Of a DNA stretch of 64,000 nucleotides, positions 39,103-49,382 are shown in pieces; positions within the stretch are counted from its first letter, which is position 1, and every line of letters begins with the position of its first letter. Location of the stretch: assembly GCA_018266075.1 (NCBI GenBank), contig JAFEBB010000016.1, positions 1 to 64,000 on the forward strand, written 5' to 3'. Source of the DNA: Deltaproteobacteria bacterium. Lineage in GTDB: Bacteria > Myxococcota > Myxococcia > Myxococcales > SZAS-1. A model generated the notes under the pieces. The model was not told the origin of the DNA and did no database searches. It worked only from the letters and a program-made list of their open reading frames with translations. The position numbers and the translations under genes are program-made.

Positions 39103-40791
39103 CTACCGTCGGCGCCGCACCAGCAACCCGAGCACGAGCAGCGGCATCAACGAGGCCGCAGGAGCGCTCTGGCAACCGCCCTTCACCGGTGGCGCGCGAC
39201 CACCGGCCGGCGTCACCTTGCTCGAGCCCGTGCTGCCACCCGCCGTGAGGCTCGCGCTGGTGTGACCCGCGTCCGGCTCCGCGCTCGACGCGCCTGCATC
39301 CGGCACCGGCTCGCTCGCGCCCGCGTCGACCACCTCGGTGGAACCGGCGTCGGGCTGCGGCAGCGCGGGCAGCGCATCGTCGAGCTCGTAGATCGCGTCG
39401 CCACTGCCCTTCACGAGCGTCGGCCGATAGCGGATGTCCGGGCCTTGCGGCATCGCGAAGACTTGATCGTGTGGCTGCACCTGCACCGTTGACAGATCGA
39501 ATCCCCAGTACGACGCCGAGGTGGGATCCACCACGTGCCGTCGGAACGCGCCATCGACGATCCACACTTCCGGCGTGCCGTCGCCCTGGATGAGCACCGG
39601 CGCAGAAGGCCAGTCGCCCGCAACGGACCAACTGTTGAGGTCGCTGTCGCTCACGGGCCGCACATCCATGAAGCTGTCGAACTTCCAGGCGGCGTAGCTG
39701 GCGGGATCGGTCACGTGGCGGAGGACGCCGGTCTCGCTGGGCGCGCAGGTCAGCGCCTGCGGGCTCGAGCCGAGCTCCGGATTGTTCCCGCCCGCCGTGT
39801 CGATGCCGTACGCGTGGATGTCGTGCGACGCGCCGTCCATCACGCCGCGCGGGGTGAGCTGCGAATAGCCGTGGTTGCACGAGCCAATCGCACTGCACAG
39901 ATCCGTTCGATCGTTCCCCGCGACCGTGCGAATTCCTGGCGCACCCGAACCCGCCGGGCCTCCAAAGTAGATATCCACATTGATGGGATCATTGGGCGCG
40001 TCGGGATCCTGCGCCCAGCCGGCGATCGCGTCGCAGCCCGCGCTGTCGAGATAGCCGCGCGGCGCCGCGTTCGTGACCGCGCCGGCAAAGTTCTGAAGAT
40101 CCTGCAGCGAGCCGTTGAACACATCGCCGTCGACATTGCCGGAGATGCCCGGCACGCCGGTGTTGTCCGCGTACTGCCAGAAGCTCCAGCCGCCCCAGTT
40201 CGCCGGCAGGCCCGGACAACTCACTCCATAGTTTGCAACCCAGAGCGGCAGCGATTCGAACCCGCCTTCGGGGATCCACTGATTCCACAGTCCCCAACCG
40301 GCGTAGATCATCGGCGTCTTGCCCGTGCCGGCCTGCACCGCGTTCACCCAGGTCCAGATCTCATCGGGCGTGGGCGTGGCGGTCTCGACGTCGAGCACCA
40401 CGGGCAAGTCGCCCGGCCCGAGCTGGCCCACCACGCGAACCACGAGATCCGCTTGCGCCGCCGCGTCCTCGCTTGGCTCGAAGAACTGATATGCGCCGCG
40501 CACGAGGCCCACGCGCTTCATCTCGCTCCAGTTCCGATCGAACTGGCCGTCGTAGTAGCCGGTGCCATCGCTGATGCGCGCGATGGCGAAGGTGAGTCCA
40601 GAAGCGGCCACGGCGTCCCAGTCGATCGTGCCCTGCCACGTGGAGACGTCGATGCCGTTCACGGTCGCGCCGCCGGCGCACGCGGTGGCCACCGCGTCGT
40701 GTCGCGAGAACTCTGCGGGCTTGAAGCGCCCTGATTCCGGGCTGCACGCCACGAGCGAAACGACAATGGCGATGGGGGCAAGTGCGCGCAT
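39103..40791 (-). CDS. GH25-type lysozyme with MYXO-CTERM anchor
   Basis: A 562-residue exported protein. An N-terminal lipoprotein-like signal peptide (IAIVVSLVAC) precedes a GH25 muramidase domain with the catalytic Asp/Glu pattern (GIDVSTWQGTIDW, then LPVVLDVETATPT). The middle 270 residues are beta-rich and may be a propeller-like or binding region. An Asp/Ala/Ser linker leads to a C-terminal Cys, hydrophobic helix and RRRR (ASLMPLLVLGLLVRRRR), the MYXO-CTERM sorting signal. The enzyme probably cleaves peptidoglycan at the cell surface, perhaps of prey. Confidence 0.87.
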   Translation of the reverse strand: MRALAPIAIVVSLVACSPESGRFKPAEFSRHDAVATACAGGATVNGIDVSTWQGTIDWDAVAASGLTFAIARISDGTGYYDGQFDRNWSEMKRVGLVRGAYQFFEPSEDAAAQADLVVRVVGQLGPGDLPVVLDVETATPTPDEIWTWVNAVQAGTGKTPMIYAGWGLWNQWIPEGGFESLPLWVANYGVSCPGLPANWGGWSFWQYADNTGVPGISGNVDGDVFNGSLQDLQNFAGAVTNAAPRGYLDSAGCDAIAGWAQDPDAPNDPINVDIYFGGPAGSGAPGIRTVAGNDRTDLCSAIGSCNHGYSQLTPRGVMDGASHDIHAYGIDTAGGNNPELGSSPQALTCAPSETGVLRHVTDPASYAAWKFDSFMDVRPVSDSDLNSWSVAGDWPSAPVLIQGDGTPEVWIVDGAFRRHVVDPTSASYWGFDLSTVQVQPHDQVFAMPQGPDIRYRPTLVKGSGDAIYELDDALPALPQPDAGSTEVVDAGASEPVPDAGASSAEPDAGHTSASLTAGGSTGSSKVTPAGGRAPPVKGGCQSAPAASLMPLLVLGLLVRRRR

Positions 40792-40971
40792 GAACCACCT
40801 CGGACCCGAGGGTTATCGAGCGCGCACGCAAAGAAGTTGTCGTCGATTGCCAACTTTGTTGACGCGCGTGGCAAACCAACAGTTTCCGGGCGCCAACGCT
40901 TGCCGCAGCGCAGCGTGATGAAGAACCTTTCCGGGTCGGCGAGCGGGCGTGCCCTCGGAAGTAATCGGACT

Positions 40972-41000
40972 CCCCTTCCCCGCGTGAGACGGGGAAGGGG
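40972..41000 (+). repeat. 29-nt hairpin repeat, copy B
   Basis: A perfect 11-bp stem (CCCCTTCCCCG with CGGGGAAGGGG) around the loop CGTGAGA, the same loop as at 12692-12720. It sits in the 257-bp divergent gap between the GH25 gene and the ABC permease gene. It has no T-run on either side, so a terminator role is unlikely; it looks like an interspersed hairpin family. Confidence 0.65.
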
Positions 41001-41048
41001 TTCGGGGGATGGGGTTCTGGTTCTGGGCGGCGTCGGGGGCGGACGGTC

Positions 41049-42185
41049 ATGCGCGGACTCTTCGCCGTCGCCTTCAAGCTTCTGGTGAACGACAAGGCCA
41101 AGTTCGCCGCGCTGCTGGTGGGCATCACCTTCGCCGTCTTCTTGATGGTGATGATGACCTCCATCTTCAGCGGCATCCTCGCCAAGTCCTCGGCCACGGT
41201 GACGAACGTGGGCGCGAAGATGTGGATCATGGATCGCTCGGTGACCACGCCGGCGAGCAGCATCCCCCTCCCCGACTACGTCCTCGACGCCGCGCGCAGC
41301 ATGGACGGCGTGCGCTTCGCCGTGCCGCTCTACTCCTCGGCCGCGCTGGTGAAGCTCGCTGACGGCACCTTCCAGCCCGTGACGGTGATGGGCCTCGACG
41401 ACTCGAGCCTCCTTGGGAGGCCCGAGCTGATCGAAGGAAACATCCAGGACATCTATGCGGAGAACGGCTTCATCGTGGTGAAGGATCAGGAGTTCGCCAA
41501 GCTCGAGGAGCCCAGTCTGGGCTCGGTGATGGAGATCAACGATCACCGCGCGGTGATCGTGGGCATCGCCAAGGTGGCCGACAGCGGGCTCTTCGGCTTG
41601 CCTACGCTCTACACGACCTTCAATCGCGCTCTACAGTACCTACCGAACACGCGATTTACGATTTCCTACATCCTCGTCGAGCCCAAGGACGCGGCCGCCA
41701 TTCCCGGCATCAAGGCGCAGGTGGAGAAGCTCGGCTACGTCGCGCTGACCGATCAGGACTTCATCAAGCGGATTACAAACTTCTACGTTCACAAGACCGG
41801 CCTGGGCACGAACATCCTCTTGATGACGGCCATCAGCTTCCTGGTGGGGCTCTCCATCTCGGGCCAGACGTTCTACACATTCATCATCGAGAACCTGGAG
41901 CGCTTCGGCGCGCTCAAGGCCATCGGCGCGCGGAGCAGCGAGCTGGTGGCGATGATCTTGTTCCAGGCGAGCTTCGCGGCGCTCGTGGGCTACGGGTTGG
42001 GCGTGGGGCTCTGCACGCTGCTCATGACCCTCGCCAAGCTCAAGATCCCCGACTACGCCTCCATCATCACCTTCAAGAACCTCGGCCTGGCCTTCGGGAT
42101 GGTGGTGTTGATTGCCGGCATCTCGAGCGTGGTCGGCGTGCGGCGCGTGCTTCGCATCGAGCCCTTCGACATCTTCCGGAGCTGA
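41049..42185 (+). CDS. DevC/FtsX-type ABC transporter permease
   Basis: A 378-residue permease with an N-terminal helix (AALLVGITFAVFLMVMMTSI), a periplasmic domain (residues about 50-250), and a three-helix FtsX domain with LERFGALKAIGARSSELVAM and a C-terminal VRRVLRIEPFDIF. This layout fits DevC-like exporters, as in the DevBCA system that exports glycolipids in cyanobacteria. It is the first of four tightly packed genes. The cargo is unknown. Confidence 0.87.
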   Translation: MRGLFAVAFKLLVNDKAKFAALLVGITFAVFLMVMMTSIFSGILAKSSATVTNVGAKMWIMDRSVTTPASSIPLPDYVLDAARSMDGVRFAVPLYSSAALVKLADGTFQPVTVMGLDDSSLLGRPELIEGNIQDIYAENGFIVVKDQEFAKLEEPSLGSVMEINDHRAVIVGIAKVADSGLFGLPTLYTTFNRALQYLPNTRFTISYILVEPKDAAAIPGIKAQVEKLGYVALTDQDFIKRITNFYVHKTGLGTNILLMTAISFLVGLSISGQTFYTFIIENLERFGALKAIGARSSELVAMILFQASFAALVGYGLGVGLCTLLMTLAKLKIPDYASIITFKNLGLAFGMVVLIAGISSVVGVRRVLRIEPFDIFRS

Positions 42186-42187
42186 TC

Positions 42188-42881
<694 letters not shown>

Positions 42882-42889
<8 letters not shown>

Positions 42890-44009
42890 CCGCCTCCTGA
42901 TTGGTCTCGCGATCGTGGGCATCTCTGCGGGGCTCTTCACCGCGTTCGTCCACGGCAAGGAAAAGCGTCCGCCGCCGCCCGTCTTCAACCCAGCTCCGAA
43001 TCCATACGCGCGAGGCGTGTATGCGAACGGGATTGTCGAGAGCGTTCAGCCCAGCGGCGAGAACATCAATCTCTTCCCCGAGGTCGCGGGCCGCGTGGTT
43101 CAAATCCTCGTGCACGAGGGCGACCACGTTCGGCAGGGCACGCCGCTGCTCCGAATCGACGACTCGATTCAGCGGGCGAACACCGAGCAACTCAAGGCGC
43201 AGTCCGAGGCGGCGCACGCGGTGTTGCAGGAACTGCAGGCGCAGCCGCGACCCGAGGTGCTCGCGGTGTCGCAGGCGCAGCTGGTCGCAGCTCAGGCTTC
43301 GCGAAAGACCGCGCAGGACGAGCTCGACAAGCAGATGACCTCATACAAGTTGAACCCCAAGTCGGTGAGCAAGGAGACACTTGATAACGCGGTCAATACT
43401 TTGAAGTCGGCCTCCGCAAACGTCGACGTCGCACAAAAACAGCTCCAGCTTACCGAGGCCGGCGCCTGGAGCTACGACATCGAAAATCAGCGAAAACAGT
43501 ACGAGGCGCTGCAGAAGTCCTACGAAGCCGCCAGCGCGCTCCTCGCCAAGTATGTGCTCTATGCGCCCACGGACGGCGTGGTGATGAGCATTCGTGCGCC
43601 GGTCGGCGGCTACGTGGCTTCGAACGGCATCTACGACACCTACACCCAAGGCCTGGCCCCGGTGATCACCTTCGGCACCGAGCAGACCGATCTTCAAGTG
43701 CGCTGCTACGTCGACGAGATCTTGATTCACAACTTGCCGCCCGGCGCTGCGCTCCAGGGGAAGCTCTTCATTCGCGGGACGGACATCAGCATCCCGCTCG
43801 AGTACGCGCACATTCAGCCCTATGTGATTCCCAAGATTCAGCTCTCGAACGCCCTCACCGAGCGCGTGGACGTGCGCGTGCTGCCGGTGCTCTTCCACTT
43901 CGTGAAGCCGACGGATGTCTCCATGTATCCGGGGCAGCTCGTGGATGTGTACATCGAGGCGCCCGGCGGTCCGCGCCAGCCGGTGATGGGCAGGGCGCCG
44001 CCGCCATGA
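42882..44009 (+). CDS. membrane fusion protein of the ABC exporter
   Basis: A 375-residue HlyD/DevB-like protein with an N-terminal membrane helix (LLIGLAIVGISAGLFTAFVH), a lipoyl-type segment (FPEVAGRVVQILVHEGDHV), a long coiled coil (residues about 95-210) and the second lipoyl half (YVLYAPTDGVVMSIRAPVGG), then beta domains. It bridges the inner-membrane ABC part to the outer-membrane factor. It overlaps both neighbours, so translation is coupled. Confidence 0.9.
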
Positions 44010-45475
44010 ATCGCTCCGCGCGTGCGCTCGCGACGGCGCTCATCTTGGGAATCGGCTGCGCCGTCGGGCCGAACTTCGAGCGACCCGCAGCGCCGACCCA
44101 GCAGCAGTACGTGCAGCATCAAGCTGCCGCCACGTCGAGCGCAGACAGCCTGGTGCAGCGCTTCGAGACGGACGCTGGCGTCCCGACCAACTGGTGGGCG
44201 CTTTACGGCTCGCCGCAGCTCGACGCCGTCATGAACGATGCCCTGGCCAACAACGCCAACCTCGCGGCAGCGCAAGCCAGCCTGCGACGCAGTCAGGACT
44301 TGCTCCGCGCGGGCTACGGGGTGTTCTTCCCGCAGCTCGACGGCAACGGCTCTGCAGAGCGCCGACGGTTCTCCGGCCAGCAGTTTGGAATCAACACGAC
44401 CAGCGTCTTCAATCTATTTACTTTGCAATCCACCGTGAGCTACGCGCTCGACGTGTGGGGCGGCGAGCGCCGACAGGTGGAAGCGCTCCAGGCCCAGGCC
44501 GACGTGCAGCGCTACACGCTCGCGGGCACGTACCTGAGCCTCACCGGAAACATCGTGAACACCATCGTCGCGCGGGCGGCCTATCGCGCGCAGATCCGGG
44601 CCACCGAAGAGCTGGTGAAGCTCGAGGCGGAGCAAGTGGACATCACCACCGCGCAGGCCGAGGCGGGCACGACTCCGTGGGTGAACCTGCTCGCCATCAA
44701 GAGCCAGCTCGCTGCGCTCCAGGCCACGCTCCCACCGCTCCGTCAGAAGTACGACCAGGCGGATCACCTGCTCGCGGTGCTCGCCGGTCACACGCCCGCT
44801 GACTGGACGGCGCCCGACGTCGAGCTCGCGAACCTCAGGCTGGCGCTCGATCTGCCGGCGACCGTGCCGTCCGAGTTGGTGCGGCAGCGTCCCGACATCC
44901 TCACCGCCGAGGCGGGCCTGCACCAGGCGAGCGCCGAGATCGGCGTGGCCACCGCCGCGCTGCTCCCGAGCTTCACGCTCAGCGCGAACGCGGGGCTCAA
45001 CAGTAAGAACATCTCCGATCTCTTCATGGGCTCGAGCGGCTTCTGGGCCTTCGGCGGCGGCCTCACCGCGCCGCTCTTCCGTGGCGGCACGCTCTGGTAC
45101 GAACGCAAGGCGGCCATCGAGGCGCACAATCAGGCGATTGAGCAGTACCGCCAGACCGTGCTCGGCGCCTTTCAACAGGTCGCCGACGCGCTCCAGGGCC
45201 TCGGCAATGACGCCGAGCTCGTTCAGGCGCAGTCCGATCAGCTGGCCGCCTCGGGCGAGCAGCTCCACTTGATACAATTGAATTACCAAGCCGGGACTGC
45301 CAACTACCTGCAGGTGCTCCTCGCAGATGGGCAATACCATCAGGCCGTGATCGGGCACCTTCAGGCGCAGGCGCAGCGGCTGCAAGACACCGCCGCGCTC
45401 TACCTCGCGCTCGGCGGCGGCTGGCAGGGCAACGAAGCGCGCGTCGAGGGCAAGCCGCAAGCCGCCAAACCTTGA
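44006..45475 (+). CDS. NodT-type outer-membrane efflux lipoprotein
   Basis: A 489-residue TolC-fold factor. A lipid Cys in GCAVGPNFERPA gives the CAVGP-type start of the NodT/CusC group, and the two repeat halves contain typical motifs (GYGVFFPQLDGNGSAERRRF, then LPATVPSELVRQRPDI and ALLPSFTLSANAGLNS). NodT factors usually serve RND pumps; here it overlaps the ABC fusion gene by 4 bp (ATGA), so it probably completes this ABC exporter as its outer-membrane duct. Confidence 0.92.
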   Translation: MNRSARALATALILGIGCAVGPNFERPAAPTQQQYVQHQAAATSSADSLVQRFETDAGVPTNWWALYGSPQLDAVMNDALANNANLAAAQASLRRSQDLLRAGYGVFFPQLDGNGSAERRRFSGQQFGINTTSVFNLFTLQSTVSYALDVWGGERRQVEALQAQADVQRYTLAGTYLSLTGNIVNTIVARAAYRAQIRATEELVKLEAEQVDITTAQAEAGTTPWVNLLAIKSQLAALQATLPPLRQKYDQADHLLAVLAGHTPADWTAPDVELANLRLALDLPATVPSELVRQRPDILTAEAGLHQASAEIGVATAALLPSFTLSANAGLNSKNISDLFMGSSGFWAFGGGLTAPLFRGGTLWYERKAAIEAHNQAIEQYRQTVLGAFQQVADALQGLGNDAELVQAQSDQLAASGEQLHLIQLNYQAGTANYLQVLLADGQYHQAVIGHLQAQAQRLQDTAALYLALGGGWQGNEARVEGKPQAAKP

Positions 45476-45493
45476 GCGTGCTATGGCAGGCGC

Positions 45494-46453
45494 ATGACCA
45501 GCCCGCTCCGAACGCTCTACCCGCCCATCGAGCCCAACCGCTCCGGGATGCTCAAGGTCTCCGACGTCCACACCCTCTACTGGGAAGAATCCGGAAATCC
45601 GAACGGCAAGCCGGTCGTGTTCCTGCACGGCGGTCCGGGCGGCGGCACCGAGCCCAAGCAGCGCCGCTTCTTCGACCCGGCGGCGTACCGCATCGTGCTC
45701 TTCGATCAGCGCGGCTGCGGGAAGTCCACACCGCACGCGAACCTCGAGGACAACACCACCTGGCACCTGGTGCAGGACATCGAGGCGCTGCGCGAGCACC
45801 TCGGCATTCAGAAGTGGCAGGTCTTCGGCGGCTCGTGGGGCTCGACGCTCGCGCTCGCGTACGCCGAGAAGCATCCCGAGCGCGTATCGGAGCTGGTGCT
45901 GCGCGGCATCTTCCTCTTGCGCAAGCAGGAGATCGACTGGTTCTACCAGCGCGGCACCAGCGCCATGTTCGCCGACGCGTGGGAGCACTACCTCGAGCCC
46001 ATTCCCGAGGCCGAGCGCGGCGACTTGCTCCACGCCTACCACCGCCGGCTCACCAGCGATGACGCGGAGACGCGCATGCGCGCCGCCCGCGCGTGGAGCA
46101 TCTGGGAGGGCGCAACCTCCACGCTCCTGCCCAACCCCGAGCTCATGCAGCGCTACAGCGGCGACGCGTTCGCCATCGCCTTCGCGCGCATCGAGTGTCA
46201 CTATTTTGTTAACAAGGGCTTCATGCGCACCGATGCGCAGCTGCTCGAGGACGTGCCGCGCATTCGCAGCATCCCCGGCGTGATCGTCCAGGGCCGCTAC
46301 GACGTGGTCTGCCCCATGGAGAGCGCTTGGGCGCTGCACCGCGCCTGGCCGGAGGCGAAGCTGGTGATCGTCCCGGACGCGGGCCACTCCGCCAACGAGC
46401 CCGGAAACACCAGCGCGCTCATCGAGGCGACGGATTCCTTTCGCCCGCGTTGA
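45494..46453 (+). CDS. pip: proline iminopeptidase
   Basis: A 319-residue alpha/beta-hydrolase of peptidase family S33 that removes N-terminal proline from peptides. The oxyanion region FLHGGPGGG, the nucleophile elbow GGSWGSTLALAYA (Ser near residue 113), Asp in VQGRYDVVCP and the terminal His in DAGHSANE form a complete site. The RGIFLLRK and INPELM-like cap motifs match bacterial Pip; length is typical. It lies 18 bp after the efflux gene but is probably unrelated in function. Confidence 0.94.
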   Translation: MTSPLRTLYPPIEPNRSGMLKVSDVHTLYWEESGNPNGKPVVFLHGGPGGGTEPKQRRFFDPAAYRIVLFDQRGCGKSTPHANLEDNTTWHLVQDIEALREHLGIQKWQVFGGSWGSTLALAYAEKHPERVSELVLRGIFLLRKQEIDWFYQRGTSAMFADAWEHYLEPIPEAERGDLLHAYHRRLTSDDAETRMRAARAWSIWEGATSTLLPNPELMQRYSGDAFAIAFARIECHYFVNKGFMRTDAQLLEDVPRIRSIPGVIVQGRYDVVCPMESAWALHRAWPEAKLVIVPDAGHSANEPGNTSALIEATDSFRPR

Positions 46454-46534
46454 ATGACGTCGCGGCTCGCGCGTCCAAACGCGTTGAACCGGCCACCGAG
46501 CCGGGCGATCATGCGCTTGCGTCCGGGAGGGCGA

Positions 46535-47365
46535 ATGCGCCGTCTGGTCTTTGGTCTTGTAGCCGTTCTGTTCATGTCCGGGACGCTGGGCTGCTCGCTC
46601 ATCCGCAGCTTCTGCGGCGGCTTCCACGCCCCCGAGCTCAGCTTCAACCGCGTCGACCTTCAGGACATCTCGCTCACGGGCATCACCGTGAACGTCCACT
46701 TCAACCTGAAGAACGACAACCCCGTGGGCATCCGCATCGCCCAGCTGGCCTACGACTTCCGCGTGAACAACCACCCGTTCCTCGCGGGCCACCCGCCCAA
46801 CGGGCTCACCATCAACCCCGACACCATCAGCGATCTCTCCTTCCCCGCGCACGTCGAGTTCAGAGATCTCGCGGCGACGATTGAAGAGTTCCTGCACCAG
46901 GACACCGCGAACTACACCGCGTCGGGGAACATTGGCGTGCAGACGCCCATTGGCGTCCTCACCTTCCCGCTCTCGCACTCGGGCTCGTTCCCGGTGCCCA
47001 AGCTGCCGGACATCCAGATCCAGCAGCCCACCCTGAACAACATCACGCTCTCGAGCGCGCACCTCACCGTGCCCATCGCGCTGCACAACAAGAACGGCTT
47101 CTCCATTCCGTTCGGCGGGCTGAGCACGCAGGTGTTCATCGGCGGCGCGCCGGCGATTGCGCCGACCATTCCGAACCAGAGCGCGCTCGCGCCCAATGAG
47201 ACGCGCGTGGTGCCGCTCGGCGTCGACGTGAACTTCATGCAGGCGGGCATGGCCGTGGCCAACGCCATCCGCAACCGGCAAGCGAACGTGCAGCTGCGCG
47301 GCACCGCCAACATCGGCGGGCTCCAGGTGCCCATCAACCTGAACCAGAACCTCGTGTTCCACTGA
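46535..47365 (+). CDS. LEA/WHy-domain lipoprotein
   Basis: A 276-residue lipoprotein (lipobox MSGTLGC). Two WHy/LEA-14-like beta domains follow: residues about 35-150 (VDLQDISLTGITVNVHFNLK) and about 165-275 (IQQPTLNNITLSSAHLTVPI, then a late NIGGLQVPINLNQNLVFH). Such domains are linked to desiccation or envelope stress. The start at 46535 is chosen for GGGAGG ahead of it; upstream in-frame ATGs lack a ribosome site. Confidence 0.8.
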   Translation: MRRLVFGLVAVLFMSGTLGCSLIRSFCGGFHAPELSFNRVDLQDISLTGITVNVHFNLKNDNPVGIRIAQLAYDFRVNNHPFLAGHPPNGLTINPDTISDLSFPAHVEFRDLAATIEEFLHQDTANYTASGNIGVQTPIGVLTFPLSHSGSFPVPKLPDIQIQQPTLNNITLSSAHLTVPIALHNKNGFSIPFGGLSTQVFIGGAPAIAPTIPNQSALAPNETRVVPLGVDVNFMQAGMAVANAIRNRQANVQLRGTANIGGLQVPINLNQNLVFH

Positions 47366-47408
47366 CGTGCGAAGATGTCTCCTCCGGCGCTCGCCGGAGG
47401 AGGCGCAC

Positions 47409-48815
47409 ATGGCCAAGCGACTCGCTGCACTCCTCGTGCTGCTCGCAGGCTGCAACTCCGCGACCGTCGAGCCGCCCAGCAGCGCGAGCTCGGGGGCGTC
47501 GACCTCGAGCGGAGGCCACGGCGCCACGAGCGGCACGTCGTCCACCGGCGGCGCGTCGACGGCGACCTCGACGAGCGGCACGTCCCACGGCGCCTCGAGC
47601 GGAACCGGAACCACGACGAGCAGCACGAGCGGCGCGAGCTCCACCAGCACATCGACGACGGGCTCGAGCGGCAGCACCGGCGCCAACGGCGACACGTACC
47701 TGCCGTGGGAGGGCGGCCCCAGCTACTACACGCAGTGGTCGCACGGCCCGTCGAGCGATCCGTCGTTCTTCCCGATCGCTGTTTGGCTGCAGAGTCCGTC
47801 GAACGCGGCCGCGTACCAGGCGCTCGGCGTGAACACCTTCATTGGCCTCTGGGACGGCCCCACCAACCAGCAGCTCAGCGATCTCACCAGCGCGAACATG
47901 CCCGCGCTCTGCGACCAGGACGTTGATTGGGCGAGCCACTTGAACGATCCCATCGTGATCGGCTGGACCCAGCAGGACGAGCCCGACAACGCGCAAGCGC
48001 TGCCCGATGGCGGCGGCTACGGACCGTGCGTCGATCCGAGCGTGATTCAGCAAATTGGAAGTACCTATCGTTCAAATGATCCAACGCGGCCGGTGTTCCT
48101 CAATACCGGCCAGGGCACCGCGTGGGCCGACTACTACGGCCGCGGCTCGGCGTGCGCGGGCGTCGATGATTACGCGCAGTACGCACTCGGCGCCGACATC
48201 CTCAGCTTCGACATCTATCCCGTGAACTCCACCGATGCGCCCGTGCAGGACAAGCTGGAGATGGTGGCGGCGGGCGTCGATCACTTGCGGACGGCGTCGA
48301 ACAACCAAAAGGCCGTGTGGACCTGGATCGAGACCACCGGCATCAGCGACCCGAGCGCCACGCCCACGCCCGATCAGATCCGCACCGAGGTGTGGATGGC
48401 GCTCGTGCACGGCGCGCGCGGCTTCGGCTACTTCTGCCACATCTTCTCGCCGAGCTTCGACGAGACCGGGCTCCTCGACACGCAGAGCTCCGCGACCGCA
48501 GTCACCGACATCGACGCGCAGGTGCAGCAGCTCGCGCCCGTGCTCAACCAGCCCTCGCTGGCGAACGGCGCCACGGTGCAGAGCTCGGACACGAGCGTGC
48601 CCATCGACCTCATGGCCAAGCGCAACCAGGGCACGCTCTACGTCTTCGCGGTGGACATGCGCCCCACGGCCGTCGATGGCACGTTCACCATTCGCACGCC
48701 GACGAGCGGCACCATCACCGTGCTCGGCGAGAACCGCACCATCGCCCTCAGCGGCGGCACGTTCACCGATCACTTCGACGGCTACGCGGTGCACCTGTAC
48801 CAGTTCGGCCCCTGA
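47409..48815 (+). CDS. lipoprotein with a TIM-barrel glycosidase-like domain
   Basis: A 468-residue lipoprotein (LLVLLAGC). A Thr/Ser/Gly/Ala linker (about 75 residues) leads to a barrel domain of about 300 residues and a C-terminal beta domain (VDGTFTIRTPTSGTITVLGE). Possible catalytic pair of clan-A glycosidases: Glu in IGWTQQDEPDNA and Glu in VWTWIETTG. Aromatic-rich segments (GFGYFCHIFSPSF) fit a sugar site. No known family was fixed. It may trim glycans at the cell surface. The barrel call is by pattern only. Confidence 0.65.
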   Translation: MAKRLAALLVLLAGCNSATVEPPSSASSGASTSSGGHGATSGTSSTGGASTATSTSGTSHGASSGTGTTTSSTSGASSTSTSTTGSSGSTGANGDTYLPWEGGPSYYTQWSHGPSSDPSFFPIAVWLQSPSNAAAYQALGVNTFIGLWDGPTNQQLSDLTSANMPALCDQDVDWASHLNDPIVIGWTQQDEPDNAQALPDGGGYGPCVDPSVIQQIGSTYRSNDPTRPVFLNTGQGTAWADYYGRGSACAGVDDYAQYALGADILSFDIYPVNSTDAPVQDKLEMVAAGVDHLRTASNNQKAVWTWIETTGISDPSATPTPDQIRTEVWMALVHGARGFGYFCHIFSPSFDETGLLDTQSSATAVTDIDAQVQQLAPVLNQPSLANGATVQSSDTSVPIDLMAKRNQGTLYVFAVDMRPTAVDGTFTIRTPTSGTITVLGENRTIALSGGTFTDHFDGYAVHLYQFGP

Positions 48816-48887
48816 GCGCAGCCGAGCGGCCTTCACGGCGCGTCGAGTTGACGAAGCGCGCCGCTGGGTGCAAATAGATGGGATCCC

Positions 48888-49382
48888 ATGCATCGACCGG
48901 ACTCCGACGCTCGCCTGGCCATCGACGCACTCCGCCGCATCGTCCGCGCGCTCCGGCTCGCGGCCGGTGACGTGGACCGCAAGCTGGGCATCTCCATGGC
49001 CCAGCTCTTCGTGCTCCAGCAGCTCGCCGACGACGTGCCCCGCTCGCTGCGCGACCTGGCCGCCGACACGCTCACGGATCCCAGCTCGGTGTCCGCAGTG
49101 GTCAAGCGCCTGGTCGATCGCAAGCTCGTGGCGCGGCGCGCCGACCACCAGGACGCGCGCCGCGCCCAGCTCACGCTCACCCCGCTCGGCCGCCGGTTGA
49201 TCGCCCGCGCGCCCGAGCCGGTGCAGGCGCGGCTGGTGCAGGCCGTGGGCAAGCTCGGGACCGCGCAGCGCAAGAACCTCGCGGCCTCGCTGAACGAGGT
49301 GGCGCAGCGCATGGGCGCAGGTGAGCCGGGGCTGTTCTTCGAGGAGCCGACGCACCCGCGCCGGAGGAGTCGCAAGTCGTGA
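48888..49382 (+). CDS. MarR-family regulator
   Basis: A 164-residue winged-helix protein: dimer helix at the start (LRRIVRALRLAAGDVDRKLG), DNA helix SLRDLAADTLTDPSSVSAVV, and the wing with DHQDARRAQLTLTPLG. The DxRxxxLxLT-type wing is that of MarR. The basic C-terminus (HPRRRSRKS) is unusual. Its stop overlaps the GTG of the ClC channel gene, so the two are one unit; it may control that channel, possibly in response to a small ligand. Confidence 0.88.
   Translation: MHRPDSDARLAIDALRRIVRALRLAAGDVDRKLGISMAQLFVLQQLADDVPRSLRDLAADTLTDPSSVSAVVKRLVDRKLVARRADHQDARRAQLTLTPLGRRLIARAPEPVQARLVQAVGKLGTAQRKNLAASLNEVAQRMGAGEPGLFFEEPTHPRRRSRKS

Noticed and set aside
44414-47695. A 1093-codon minus-strand ORF
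   Set aside because: Antisense of the NodT-type factor, proline iminopeptidase and LEA lipoprotein genes. The product lacks any domain pattern.
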